From positions 434,001 through 498,000 of the forward strand of contig JAPXFQ010001693.1 in NCBI GenBank assembly GCA_028564705.1: 64,000 nt of DNA, in the 5' to 3' direction. The position numbers and the translations under genes are program-made. This stretch comes from Apricaphanius iberus (Eukaryota; Chordata; Actinopteri; Cyprinodontiformes; Aphaniidae). The notes below the pieces were generated by a model. That model was not told the DNA's origin. It searched no databases and was given only the letters and a program-made list of their open reading frames with translations. Shown piece after piece: positions 9,359 to 20,214 of this stretch (position 1 is its first letter; every line of letters starts with the position of its first letter).

Positions 9359-12175
9359 GTTTCAATTCAATTCAGTTTATTTATATAGCGCCATTTCACA
9401 ACTGATGTCATCTCAAGGCACTTTACAAAAAGAGTTATTACAATAATAGTCGACAACTATCTTAAGGAAAAATTGACAGAACTGAGAGGACAGAGTTGAA
9501 GAGGGCGAGAAACGTTTAAGAGATAAACGGGTGGGGTCCGCACAGTCTGCCTGGGGGATTCAACCCGACAGGTAATGGGCGGCCGCACTGTGCGGGAGGA
9601 TCCCCTTGAGGGACCTCTCTCCGGCGCTGGCTGGCCCCCGTGGGGCGCATTTCTTCCGCGGCGGTAAGCCGCGACCGGCTCCAGAACTTTACCTGGCTTA
9701 CATTAATCTATCTCTACCTAGCTACCCTACCTCTTCCTATCTCCTCCTAACTTTTGACACTCTGCCTGACTACTAACATTAACCTGTCTCTTCCTATCTA
9801 CCTGTCTAACCTGACTCTAACTACCTATAAACATATCTCTAACTGTAAGCTTTGTCAAAGAGGAAAGTTTTTAGCCTAGTTTTAAAGATAGACAAATTGT
9901 CTGCTTCACGAACCAACCCTGGGAGCCGGTTCCATAGGAGGGGAGCCTGATAGCTGAAAGATCTGCCACCCATTCTACTTTTAGAAATCCTAGGAACTAC
10001 CAGTAAACCTGCAGTCTGAGAGCGAAGGTCTCTGTTGGGAACATATGGAACAATCAGGTCTCTTATGTATGATGGAGCTAGATTATTAAGGGCTTTATAT
10101 GTCAGAAGGAGGATCTTGAATTCTATTCTAGATTTTACTGGGAGCCAGTGAAGAGAAGCTAAAACAGGGGAAATGTGATCTCTTCTTTTAATATTCATCA
10201 GAATCCTAGCAGCAGCATTTTGAACTAACTGAAGACTTTTAATTGTATTCTGTGGACTACCTGATAATAGACAGTTACAGTAATCCAGCCTTGAAGTAAC
10301 AAAGGCATGGACTAGTTTTTCAGCATCACTCCTGGACAGGATGGTTCTAATTTTTGTAATATTCCTAAGGTGAAAAAAGGAAATCCTACAGACTTCTTTA
10401 ATGTGAGATCTAAATGACATATCTTGGTCAAAAATGACACCGAGGTTTTTTGCTTTATTACTGGAGGCTAATTTAATGCCGTCCAGGTGAAGGGGCTGAC
10501 TAAGTAGTTTCTTTTTCAGAGCTTCTGGTCCAAAGACGACAACTTCTGTTTTATCAGAATTTAGAAGCAAGAAGTTTAGAGTCATCCAAGTTTTTATGTC
10601 TTCCAGACATGCTTGTAGTCTACCTAACTGATTGGATTCATCAGGATTTATGGATAGATATAGCTGTGTATCATCTGCGTAACTATGGAAATTTATCCCA
10701 TGCTGCCTAATTATTTTACCAATAGGAAGCATATATATAGTAAAAAGAATCGGCCCAAGGACTGAACCCTGTGGTACTCCGCAAGTAACTTTTGAGGTTG
10801 AGGAGGGTTTATCATTTACTTGAACAAACTGAAATCTGTTAGACAAATAAGATTTAAACCAGCCTAGGGCTGTTCCTATTATACCGACACGTTGAAGCCT
10901 TTCTATGAGAATATTGTGATCAACAGTGTCAAAGGCAGCACTGAGATCTAACAGGACCAGAATGGTCACCAGTCCATTGTCTGAGGCTATGAGAATATCA
11001 TTAGTAACCTTCACCAGAGCTGTTTCAGTGCTGTGATGAGCTCTAAAGCCTGACTGAAACTTCTCAAACAGCTCATTATTGTTTAAATGCTCACATATCT
11101 GGTGTGCAACTATTTTCTCAAGAATTTTAGATAAGAAGGGAAGATTAGATATCGGTCTATAGTTAATTAAGTCGTTTTGATCAAGAGAGGGTTTCTTAAG
11201 TAGAGGTTTAATTACAGCAATCTTAAACTCCTGTGGTACATATCCATTGACTAAGGATAGATTCATTATATTTAAAATTGGAGCAGCGATCAGAGGGAAA
11301 ACTTCTTTTAAGAGTTTAGTTGGGATTGGGTCTAAAACGCAAGTTGAAGGTTTAGATGAAGCTAATAATTTTAGTACATCACAAAGTTCGGCTGCATTAA
11401 AGCAGTTTAAGCATATATTAGGTTCAACCATTTTTGAGGCTGCCTCATTAACTAAGGAGGAAGCAAGCATATTGGGAAGGTTCCCAATTATCTTATTCTT
11501 TATGGAGTCTATTTTATTTATAAAGAATTGCATGAAGTCGTCACTGCTTAGAGCTTGGGGAATGGTTGGCTCGATAGAGCTATGATCCTGTGTGAGTTTG
11601 GCAACTGTATTAAAAAGAAACCTAGGATTATTTTTATTCTCCTCGATTAAAGATGAATAATATGCTGTTCTAGCTGTGTGAAGGCTCTTTTTATATAGCA
11701 ATAAACTATTTTTCCATATTAAAAAGGAATCATGTAAATGCGTGGAGCGCCATTTTCTCTCTAGTTTTCTAACATTCTGCTTTAGGGTACGTAGCTCTAA
11801 ATTAAACCAGGGAGTTAATCTTCTATGGCTAGCCACCTTCCTTTTCAAGGGGGCAACTTTGTCTATTGCCCGACGCAGGGAGGAATTAACGCTATGAACT
11901 AAAATGTCAAGTTGTGAGGGGTCACGAGTTAAATCACTGTTTTCTGTTCTGCATTTATAAACTGAGGAAATTAAAGTTGGAAGAGCTTCTTTAAAATTTG
12001 CTACAGCGTTGTCTGATAACGTTCTGGTATAATGAAGTTTTCTTTCAGGTTTGATATGATCCATTAGAGTAAGTTTAAAAGTGATAAGGAAATGATCAGA
12101 CAGGATAGGGTTATGTGGAAAGACTGTTATTTCTTCACAGTCAATGCCATAAGCCAGTAAGTTTGTATGTTTAAA
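9359..12175 (-). mobile_element. L2-like LINE, 5'-truncated, RT frame intact
   Basis: This is a minus-strand non-LTR retrotransposon of the L2 type found in fish. Its 3' end carries the characteristic tail seen on the + strand as TTTATTTATATAGCGCC near 9378. A 3'UTR of about 400 bp and a long open frame follow. The frame continues upstream of the first Met at 12064 into the end of the endonuclease domain (SDHFLITFKL), then stops matching near 12175, so the copy is 5'-truncated. A nearly identical but broken copy lies at 36.2-38.1 kb. Confidence 0.9.
9839..12064 (-). CDS. L2-like LINE ORF2 fragment: reverse transcriptase
   Basis: This 741-codon open frame has no internal stop. RT motifs occur in the expected order: NYRPISNLPFLSKILE at about residues 301-316, LLDLSAAFDTVDH at about 371-383, GVPQGSVLGP at about 429-438 and the catalytic YADD box at 462-465. 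The C-terminal L2 signature LASLHWLPVKSRIEFK is at about 635-650, and the frame ends FLFDKAYS. The enzyme would copy element RNA at a nicked target. The annotated Met is simply the first in the truncated frame; the native start and most of the N-terminal endonuclease are absent. Retention of all visible RT motifs suggests a young insertion, but it cannot be autonomous. Confidence 0.85.
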   Translation of the reverse strand: MDHIKPERKLHYTRTLSDNAVANFKEALPTLISSVYKCRTENSDLTRDPSQLDILVHSVNSSLRRAIDKVAPLKRKVASHRRLTPWFNLELRTLKQNVRKLERKWRSTHLHDSFLIWKNSLLLYKKSLHTARTAYYSSLIEENKNNPRFLFNTVAKLTQDHSSIEPTIPQALSSDDFMQFFINKIDSIKNKIIGNLPNMLASSLVNEAASKMVEPNICLNCFNAAELCDVLKLLASSKPSTCVLDPIPTKLLKEVFPLIAAPILNIMNLSLVNGYVPQEFKIAVIKPLLKKPSLDQNDLINYRPISNLPFLSKILEKIVAHQICEHLNNNELFEKFQSGFRAHHSTETALVKVTNDILIASDNGLVTILVLLDLSAAFDTVDHNILIERLQRVGIIGTALGWFKSYLSNRFQFVQVNDKPSSTSKVTCGVPQGSVLGPILFTIYMLPIGKIIRQHGINFHSYADDTQLYLSINPDESNQLGRLQACLEDIKTWMTLNFLLLNSDKTEVVVFGPEALKKKLLSQPLHLDGIKLASSNKAKNLGVIFDQDMSFRSHIKEVCRISFFHLRNITKIRTILSRSDAEKLVHAFVTSRLDYCNCLLSGSPQNTIKSLQLVQNAAARILMNIKRRDHISPVLASLHWLPVKSRIEFKILLLTYKALNNLAPSYIRDLIVPYVPNRDLRSQTAGLLVVPRISKSRMGGRSFSYQAPLLWNRLPGLVREADNLSIFKTRLKTFLFDKAYS

Positions 12176-12405
12176 TACATATTAAGGGGTAAGGAAGTGT
12201 ATACTAATTATGCAAAAACAAGAAACTACCAAACGTTTTATTTTATTATACAATATCATGTAAAATGTAAAACAAGCTTCTGTGAAGAAGTCTTTTTACT
12301 ACCATTCTACTTTATGATAAAATGTGTACAATGTTGAAATGTGCTAAAGTCTTAATGACAGTTCATCCTTGGTATCAGTAACAGCAGCTCCCTTTGATTG
12401 TATCT
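12176..12405. other. Downstream flank of small minus-strand ORF
   Basis: On the minus strand, AATAAA-type signals occur near 12238-12247. They could serve as polyadenylation signals for the ORF at 12406-12726. Confidence 0.3.
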
Positions 12406-12726
12406 TTAACCCTGCTGGGAGATGTTGGATTCATTCTGGGGCGTCTTCTGAACCTGGGATGCTGCCTGGTGTGTTGGATCTCTGGTGCTGCAGGTCTGGT
12501 CCTGTTCAGCCGTGTCCACTGCTTCACTGCTGTCTTTTAGCTTGGTAAGGAGAGCAGACAGGTCTGATCTCAGGAGGAACGAGACCAGGAAGAGGAGACT
12601 AAGGTTGCCCGCTATGGGAATGAAAATCAGGAGTATTTGTTTGGTTGATCTTAGTGAGAGGTCCAGAAGCAGCACTGAAGCCTGAGTCAAGGAAACAATG
12701 CAGAGATAAACCTTGGAAAAGAGCAT
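12406..12726 (-). CDS. Candidate small membrane protein, 106 aa
   Basis: I do not recognise this frame. The first 55 or so residues are strongly hydrophobic with two likely membrane segments (around VYLCIVSLTQASVLLLDL and ILLIFIPIAGNLSLLFLV). The C-terminal half is polar and acidic and ends NISQQG. On the minus strand an acceptor-like TTTTTTCCAGATTATTTCAG lies just 5' of the ATG. A donor-like CCA|GTAAGT occurs at about 13607, and AATAAA signals lie downstream. That layout fits a gene with a non-coding first exon near 13608-13720 and a single coding exon. It would sit antisense, upstream of the visible epha8 exons. A chance open frame remains possible. Confidence 0.4.
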   Translation of the reverse strand: MLFSKVYLCIVSLTQASVLLLDLSLRSTKQILLIFIPIAGNLSLLFLVSFLLRSDLSALLTKLKDSSEAVDTAEQDQTCSTRDPTHQAASQVQKTPQNESNISQQG

Positions 12727-13930
12727 AATGAGTTCTCAGGCTGAAATAATCTGGAAAAAACCTCCATGAGAGTCAAACATTTTCTATCAGGGCTCAGCAT
12801 GCCTTACTGTTCCTCCAATTAAATTGTAAATGTCCGGATAGTTTACAAAAGACAATTATTATTATTATTGTTAAAGAATTAATTTTTATTGTAACAGTGT
12901 GATCATATTTTCAGAGATTGAGACAGGAAGAAACACAACACGGTTATGTTATGAATAATTCTTAATTTCTTGTACTCTCTACTCAATCACATGATTGCTA
13001 ATGATAATTTTATTAAACAAGTGCAAATGAAACGTTCTACAGTACATATCAACGTTGCAAAGGTTAAGCTGCTCAAGTATCAAATATCTTGATTCAGCTC
13101 TTATTAGTTTTGGAGGACATAACAAGAAACCAGCATAGTTTGTTAATTCTGTTTATGTCATATATGGTCGTTGTAGTCAGGACATAAAATAATTACTCAT
13201 CTTCATTATCACATTTTTCTTTACTGAGTATATCCATTTGTGCTTCAATATCTGATTCAATAGTTAAAGACTAATAATACAGCGACCAGCAACACACCGA
13301 ATGCATAAAAAAATCATATTTAAAATCCGTAAACTATATTAAATTTATAGCCCATTTTAAACAGTGCTGAATATTCATAAAAAGCTAAATTAGACAGACT
13401 GAAATTAAACAGTCTCCAGCTTGTCAAGCTTGTCTGGACCCCTCCTGCTTACATTTAGCTAGCTGCAGCTAAATCTACAAAGAGCTCATTAACACACTTA
13501 ATTAACTAAAACTGGCCACATTAAATATCAGTGTTGACTTATTTTAACACAGAACAGTCAGTTAACGCTTCACAATGCTGAAAATATTGTAATATCATCA
13601 ACTTACTGGAGAAAATGATTCTAAAAAACCGAAAAGGAACTGCGTTCAATGATGGGAGTGCTGCTGTTTGGAACTATTCGCTGCTGCATGAACCATGTGA
13701 CTTCCACATTCCATTCTTTCTATATAGGTACATATTATCCCATCCTAAAGCTTCCAGTGAATTAAAAAAATATACCAAAAATTAAAAGTAAAGAATAGAA
13801 ACAAATCTTACTGTGCTGCAGAAATCTTAAGTAGGTCATCCCCATCTTACTTGCAACGTTTGGTGTGTGTACCAGTAGTGCAGAATATGTATTAAATAAG
13901 AGGGAACACCTGTTGTAGCTGTCTAAACAA
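12727..13930. other. Possible intron and 5' flank of the small minus-strand gene
   Basis: No exon or known repeat was recognised beyond an ATT run near 12857-12870. The 13608-13720 part could hold the untranslated first exon of the 12406-12726 gene. Confidence 0.3.
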
Positions 13931-14100
13931 CTTCCCGTGATTAATCAGGTCAAAGGCTTTAGAGATGTCCAGGAAGCACATAAACATGGTGGAATTATGT
14001 TTTGTATAGCTACTGACAGCCTCTTACAGAGCATAGACACGGCAGTGCAATGTTTACTTTTGAAGCCAAACTGAGACAACCAAAAAACCACACACTGTTC
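13931..14100 (-). pseudogene. LINE reverse transcriptase fragment
   Basis: On the minus strand a short RT stretch is visible: SQFGFKSKHCTAVSMLCKRL. It is followed, after a frame change, by sequence matching the FLDISKAFDLINHG-type catalytic region. The clade is not resolved. Only one or two RT blocks survive. Confidence 0.55.
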
Positions 14101-14124
14101 TCCATGAATGGTATATATTATATG

Positions 14125-14270
14125 TATCTTGGTCCCAAAAATATTCTCTCCGGTCCAGCTCTTAAAGAAGATGTAATGTCCCTTCTTACACAACTGGAAT
14201 ACTTCTAGAAGTTTGTGTCTGAACATACAGTATGATTTAAGCTCTGACAACAAAAACAAATCAAAGTAGA
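14125..14270 (+). pseudogene. piggyBac transposase remnant
   Basis: The + strand encodes SGPALKEDVMSLLTQLEYF, a stop, then KFVSEH. This parallels FSGPALTDDVISLYTPLQYF-QKFVSED in the 7.7-8.9 kb copy, so it is a second, much shorter relic of the same family. Confidence 0.65.
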
Positions 14271-14432
14271 ACAACCGTCTGCATTTTAGGCAGGCTCTGT
14301 AGCCTATGCGATTTGTGTGACAATGATTGACCAATGGCCCATTAGTGCAAAACAAAAGGTTGAGCAATAATGATGCTAATTCCCTGGTAGAAGGTGGGCA
14401 CTGAATTCCTGCAACTGCAAAAACCTTCCAAA

Positions 14433-15530
14433 AGGCTTAGGCCACACTAAAGCTTGGTTTATGCATGAACATTCCGCGCGGAAACGAGACGTGCGGAACC
14501 GGCCGAGACGCCTTCTTGCAGCGTTTATACTTTTTGTGGCTTGTCCCTGCTGAGAGCCAATATTCTTGACGACTGTAGGGGGCGGTGTAGGGCTCTACGG
14601 CATGCATACAACACTACACCATAGTAGAAGTAGTAATCACTGTTGTTTACAAGATGGTGATACCCGTGAGCTTAAACAAAGAAGAACTTTTATGCTATTT
14701 ATTAGGAAAAAAGACGAAAAAAGGAGACCGTCCTCTCTTCCATTAAAACACAGTTGATCACAGTGATCTCTATGGGCCGAATCATAAAGATGTCTATTTA
14801 CGAACCTCCGGCAATATGAGCTCTTGCCTGTCCGCCATGTTTCTCCGCGAAATTTTGGTGTGGGAGGATGCCGCGCGGAGAGGCGTGGTTGCTAAACTGA
14901 CGTAATTTGGCCGCGTGGAGCCGTGCGGACCTCGCGGACGCGGCAAGCATAAACCAAGCTTAAGCCGGGTAATGCCTTAAATGTATAATTATTTAGTCTA
15001 CACCCCCCTATCGTCCACACTAACCCGGCGTCGTCTAAGGTCTGTGGCCGGATACCTATTAGCCGGGTAAGAGAGCCGTGTAAATCTTAATTCAACGGCT
15101 AAGCGAGCTAGTGTGGACAGCTTCCCCGGGTAATGAAAGGAAGTGGCTTCAATGAATGCTGCGTCAATAACAATACAACACTACAGACAAAGACAACATC
15201 GAAGAGTAATAAATCGATCTCGTCGTCTGTCCACACCAAAATCTCTCTCTTCTTATGAGCAGCTATTGTTCTCTTCGATTAACGGGACAAGCAGATATGT
15301 ACTGTGCTGTAGAGCTTCTTGTATACATTATGTAGGCGCTGGCGTCATGTAGATTATACGCCTGGTCAGTTCGTCTTTTCGCGCAGGCCCAGTATTTGCA
15401 CAGGTCGGTATGGGATTTCGCAATCATGGGAACTTAAATGGACCTTAAACCGTAAATGTTCGTGTTGAGTGGATAACATTAGGCGTCTAACTCCCCGTAT
15501 AACCTTATCGGCTTAGTGTGGAAGTAGCCT
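14433..15530. mobile_element. TIR element (MITE B) interrupted by a second MITE
   Basis: The left end is AGGCTTAGGCCACACTAA at 14433-14450, continuing after the inserted element as GCCGGGTAA from 14964. The right end in reverse complement is AGGCTACTTCCACACTAAGCC. The two match once the 14451-14960 element and one TAA are removed. There is no transposase frame. It is probably a Harbinger-type MITE, but its own TSD is unclear. Confidence 0.75.
14451..14960. mobile_element. PIF/Harbinger-type MITE A with TAA duplication
   Basis: The termini are AGCTTGGTTTATGC at 14451 and its exact inverse GCATAAACCAAGCT at 14947-14960. They are flanked by TAA at 14448-14450 and 14961-14963. A 3-bp TAA duplication with 14-bp perfect TIRs is the PIF/Harbinger signature. 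The 510-bp GC-rich interior is non-coding. It sits inside the left TIR of MITE B. Confidence 0.88.
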
Positions 15531-16174
15531 TAGTTTTCCTCTTTATATGTCGATTTACAGTAAAGAAATTGTGATAAAAGATTTGTCAGGAGGTATTAGC
15601 TTCAATAATATATCTCGAGATAAAACAGTGACCAGCAAATGGTCTGTTATAATTTCACTTCTTAAATCATATGTAGGCTATGTGCTCTTGGTTCTACAGT
15701 ATGAATTATGTTAAATTCCACACACTGCTAGAGGTGGCGCTTTAAATGCCAGTGTGTACTGTATTCTGTGAGAGAAGCGCCATCTCCTGGTCATGTTCTG
15801 TGTTTCAATGAGTGGGAGGAGTTACAGTAAAAACTTTGTGCATACTAAATATGCCCTACTTAGTTTTTACTAAACTTTTTCAGTACTAAAAAAACAATTG
15901 CAAATGCAATTTGACATCTTGCAAATTGTGTACCAGTATCCTTCTCTCAACAGAGACAAAATAGACAAAATAATATAACAATGTTAAAAATAATATAACA
16001 ATGTTCCACAGTCTTTTCTTGAAGACAAGGTTATTGGAGAGTTTGGTTTGATGCTACAACTTTTTTGTCTGTGCTATGAAACCAGTAACTTCATTAGCAC
16101 CAGTGCTATAAGCTGAAAGAGTTAACATACAGCACTGTAGCAGTATTACTACAGAGATAGCTCAGGATGACACA
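15531..16174. other. Unassigned stretch with small duplications
   Basis: An inverted pair AGGTGGCGCTT / AAGCGCCATCTCC lies near 15730-15785. A direct duplication of AAAATAATATAACAATGTT occurs near 15965-16005. No gene is seen. Confidence 0.35.
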
Positions 16175-16265
16175 AGCCACTCTAACTATAAGCTTTATTA
16201 GAAGGAAAATTTTAAGCCTAGTCTTAAAAGCAGAACGGTAGACAGACAAGTTGTATTTATGGCTT
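16175..16265 (-). repeat. L2-like LINE C-terminal remnant
   Basis: The + strand segment CTATAAGCTTTATTAGAAGG...TTAAGCCTAGTCTTAAAAG is the reverse complement of the terminal L2 ORF codons (...KTRLKxFLFDKAYS) seen at 9.84 kb. It is a short, decayed piece. Confidence 0.6.
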
Positions 16266-17088
16266 TGTGGCCTTGATTTTTTGTTTTTTCATCACTTGGA
16301 TTTACTTGCAGTTGTAATCGACCCTTGAAAATATTAGCCCAATCTTCAAAGATCTTAAAGGCGCATGTTACCTGTTGTGTCACTAAGAAAACCATTTTCT
16401 GATGGCTGAAAACACTTGTTTGTGTTCCCAAGTTTTCAATGCAAAAACAATCCAAGGAGAAAATTTGTGAAAGAGGTATGTCTGTCATATGGTGAGCCCA
16501 CACAGCCTGAGAAACGGCATATGTCAAAGAAAATTATTCTGATTGCTTCTAGGAGACTGAGCTTGTGAAAAGCTGTGCAAAAATGGATTTTACTTACTGC
16601 ATTATCATGTCATGTGTCACTTATGTACAAGGAAAGACATCAGCCTTCAGCAGTCTTTTGACCTTGGAATCTCTCAGGAAAGCTGTTGTAAGAAACGTGT
16701 TTGAGATGATGGTGTTAACTTCAGTCAGCTACAATACTACAAAAGTGTATCACTCCATATCATTTAAACACCTCCTCTTTGCCAGTATATATTTAATATT
16801 TCTATATTATTCCCTAGATTAATTCTCTGCCATTAAACTTGCATGACTTATGTTGGTATGGAAACCAAGTTCACAACATTTGTGCTTAGGGCCTGTTGCC
16901 TTAAATGTTTTAGATGTGTCCCTTTTCCAATGCCCTTCCGCGACTCCTGACTTCCCGAGGGGGTGTATGGGAGTATGGGCAGGGGCGGGGGTTGGTTGCA
17001 GAGTAATCAGATTTTCAATCGCATTATCTGGGTAGCTCAGTTAAGCTTCTTAAAATCCAATTTATTTTTATTCACGCCAGACTATGGT
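16266..17088. other. Unassigned stretch
   Basis: No gene or repeat recognised. Open frames here are short and featureless. Confidence 0.3.
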
Positions 17089-17285
17089 TAGGGCTGGACG
17101 ATAATTTCATAGCAATATCTATCGATCGATTGAGCTGTGGTGCGATAAATAAAAAAAGGGTTGATTAAATGTTCGGCCTCAGTTTATAGGGAAAGATTAC
17201 CATAATTGGATTGAATTTTTTGCAATTAAAAATTACATAAAATTCTAATGAAAGTTGTGGACCTTTATTACGTTTTGTCATCTTT
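17089..17285 (+). mobile_element. hAT-like left terminus, partner not found
   Basis: TAGGGCTGGACGATAATTTC at 17089 resembles fish hAT termini, and the (A/T)TATCGATCG-type interior is also typical. A matching right end was not identified, so only one end is called. Confidence 0.4.
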
Positions 17286-17289
17286 AAGG

Positions 17290-18165
17290 CATTCTTCCAT
17301 TGAAGACAATGTAGTAGGATGGTCGCAATGCGAGGCAAGGTAGTCCACACTGAAGGGGTCTCACTCACCAGAGTGGGAACAATCATGAGAGGACAAGCCC
17401 CTACATGGGATGTACCACCGGCTGATCTCAAGAAATTCTACCAATGGCTAGAGAGGGCTGGCCTACAAGACACCACAGAGGCACTCATCCTGGCAGCAGG
17501 CTCTGAGCACCAGATCGATAGAGGCCCAGATCTACCACACCAGACAAGACCCGAGGTGTAGGCTGTGCAAAGAGTCATCTGAGACAATCCAGCACATAAC
17601 AGCAGGATGTAAAATGCTGGCAGGGAAAGCATACATCATCAACGTCATAACCAAGTGGCTGGTATAGTATACAGAAACATCTGTGCGGAGTATGGGCTGG
17701 AAACCCCCAGGTCAAAGAGGGAAAAACCTCCAAAGGTGGTGGAGAATAACCGAGCAAAAATCCTGTGGGACTTCCAGATCCAGACAGACAGGATGATAAT
17801 GGCGAACGAATTGGACATTGAGGTGATTGATAAAGAGCAGAGGAAAGCCGTTGTGGTTGATATGGCAATACCAAGTGATAGTAACATCAAGAAGAAGGAA
17901 CATGAGGAACTTGAGAAATACCAAGGGCTCAGAGAGGAGCTAGAGAAGGCTTGGAAGGTGAAGGTGACAATAGTACCCATGGTAATCGGAGCACTTGGAG
18001 CAGTGACCCGCAAATTGGAGGAATGGCTCCAGAAGATCCCTGGAAGAACCTCAGACATCTCAGTCCAGAAATGTGCAGTACTTGGAACAGCAAAGATACT
18101 GAGGAGGACCCTCAAGCTCCCAGGCCTCTGGTAGAGGACCCAATCTTGGAATGGGAAACACCGCC
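17290..18165 (+). mobile_element. RLE-type LINE (R2/R4/NeSL group), 3' portion
   Basis: The frame changes twice (near 17510 and 17640). In order I see a C-terminal RT/linker region (VGTIMRGQAPTWDVPPADLK), a CCHC knuckle at about 17557-17609 (CRLCKESSETIQHITAGC), and a restriction-like endonuclease region of about 159 codons with WDFQIQTDRMIMAN, DIEVIDKEQRKAVVVDMAIP and KYQGLREELEKAWKVK. It ends ILRRTLKLPGLW at about 18133. A CCHC motif followed by a PD-(D/E)xK-like endonuclease downstream of RT is the layout of RLE-type LINEs. The usual PD is LD here. The copy is 5'-truncated and frameshifted. Confidence 0.75.
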
Positions 18166-18598
18166 CATGGTGGGCGAGAGGGGATTTTTTTTAATTTTTT
18201 TTTTTTATTGACTGATCATTGTTTGACCAACAACGATCACTGGCTCATTTACAAAACAAGACAGGTTCAGATTGCTATTTGCAAAAACCTTTCACTACAG
18301 AGAGTGTTTTCCACACAGACTACCTCTGATGAACATCAAGCAATCATAAAGCACAGACTGACACCATCCATATCACATTGAATCATTATCTTACCTTTTG
18401 TTAAAAACACAGTATATAGCAATATTTACCCAAAAAAACTTTTATTTTTTATTTTCCCATTTTAAATACTTGTTTCTCTCAATAAAGATATTTAGAATAC
18501 AAGGAACCAAATGTCTGGACTATGATGGTTATCATTCAGTGAAAAAGAGGTCTTTGCACCAATTGTGATGCAGACCTGAACTGGAGATAATTGGTTGA
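18166..18598. other. Poly-T run and unassigned sequence
   Basis: A T-rich run at 18184-18208 follows the LINE. Nothing else is recognised. Confidence 0.3.
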
Positions 18599-19238
18599 TT
18601 TTCAATGTCAAGGCACCTCGCCTAGGCACCTTGCTTACGAGGACACTGTCCTTCCTTGGTAAAAGAAAATGGTTAAATGGAACAGACTTGCTCACGTGAA
18701 CGCGGCTGCCCGCTTACGTGCTCTGTTTACATCCTGCCTATCAAGCAGTATAGTAGCACAATAACGTTCCTTCAGCCATGGAACTGGAAATGTATATTGA
18801 ACATTTTACTTTTTTTAATTGTATATACATTTGTTAAATAAAATGTGTAGTTAGTACCTGGTAGCCACCAAAACTGCAACTACTAAGCAACTAATCAACC
18901 ATATATAACTGCTTTGCATCTAAAATTAAAAAAAGAAAATTTGATATAAGCCCAATTGCTACATTTCGTTTACTTACATTTAAAACTGGAAATTTAACGC
19001 CGAAGTAACTGCTGCCGGCTCCTACCGCGCTGCATTCTGGGAAATATTTGACTGAGGGATGGCATCAAGACACCTCCCATGTATAATTGGCCAGTTAGCT
19101 AAACGGCAGACAAATGGAGGACAGATGCCTCGGTAGCACATGAACTTTGGAACACGCCTTGGCGGTCCCTGATGATGTATCCCCTAGGCAACCGGGGCGG
19201 GACCAAGGCATTAAGGCGAGGTTCCTTGGCATTGAAAA
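18599..19238. mobile_element. Non-autonomous DNA transposon with ~25-bp TIRs
   Basis: The left end TTTTCAATGTCAAGGCACCT (continuing CGCCT) is matched by the right end in reverse complement, TTTTCAATGCCAAGGAACCT (continuing CGCCT). The interior of about 590 bp lacks a transposase. No clear TSD could be read, so the superfamily is open. Confidence 0.65.
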
Positions 19239-19882
19239 ACACCTGGTGACTAACAGGAGTTGAGTCGACAGGATCATGGACAAAACAATGTTCTCATGCT
19301 GATTGTGGCTTGGACAGACTGGAGCTTTTGGCAAGGTGGAACCAATGAAGCAAAGAGAGGTTAGAGAGAGAGCAGATCAGAACAGATATCTAGCGATTGA
19401 CAGGAGGGCACTCATGATGCAGTCAGGCAATTCTGACACCAAAGTCAAATTCCTTGTTTTTGTCAATAAACCTAAAGCTGATTCTGTCCCCTACCCTGTC
19501 AAATGTTATTATCCACCAGGCATCAATAACAGTGATGCCCCTAATCTAACTGAAGTGTTCTCTGCTATGCTCGTTTTTTAACCAAAATTATTTTCAGAAT
19601 CTTTTCCCCATTTTCCTTGCATTACATTTTAGTTGTTTAGTCCTACGTTGTGATTCGTTTTGAGCAAATCCGGCATTCTTGAAGTGGTCAAAACCTTTCT
19701 ATTCACTGCAATTTTATTTCTTTTTACTTTTTTCATCACATGCAGACACTTTGTCCTGTAAAAAAAGCATTTTGAATAGATAGCAATTACACCATCGCAT
19801 CAACTGATCCCAGACAACTGCAATTAACACTTCCATAACAGAAAGGTTATTGCTGTCAAAGATCTCAGACAAACGTGGCCGT
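19239..19882. other. Unassigned stretch with a 92-codon frame
   Basis: The + strand frame 19303-19581 has some protein-like composition (KFLVFVNKPKADSVPYPVKC) but I recognise no family and no splice context. It may be a relic of a mobile element. Confidence 0.25.
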
Positions 19883-19947
19883 ACACACACACACACACGC
19901 ACAGACAGACACACACACACACACACACACAGACACCACGCACACAA
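19883..19947. repeat. (CA)n microsatellite
   Basis: Imperfect CA/CAGA dinucleotide array of about 65 bp. The Cys/Val-rich frames it creates on the minus strand are artefacts. Confidence 0.95.
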
Positions 19948-20214
19948 AAGTTATTAAGTCTTTTCTGGTTGTCGAGCTGATAATATGACCCAGAAAGGTT
20001 TTGGGCAGGTCCTGATATTTTCATGCAGTTAATATGCAGACCTTTTACTTTACATAAAGTGCAGCATTAAGCCAGGAAATGGTAACTACAAACCTACTTT
20101 CACACGTGCATGCAAAATTACCCCCATAACCATTTTGCGCACATTTACCTAGTTTTTCTTCATCGTTCTCTTTGCTTTTTTTCCCTGTTCTCCCTCTGCC
20201 TGTACTCTCTGAAT

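Noticed and set aside
11247..11585. 112-codon + strand frame
   Set aside because: It is the antisense of the L2 RT frame.
19714..20024. Cys/Val-rich minus-strand frames
   Set aside because: Generated by the (CA)n microsatellite.
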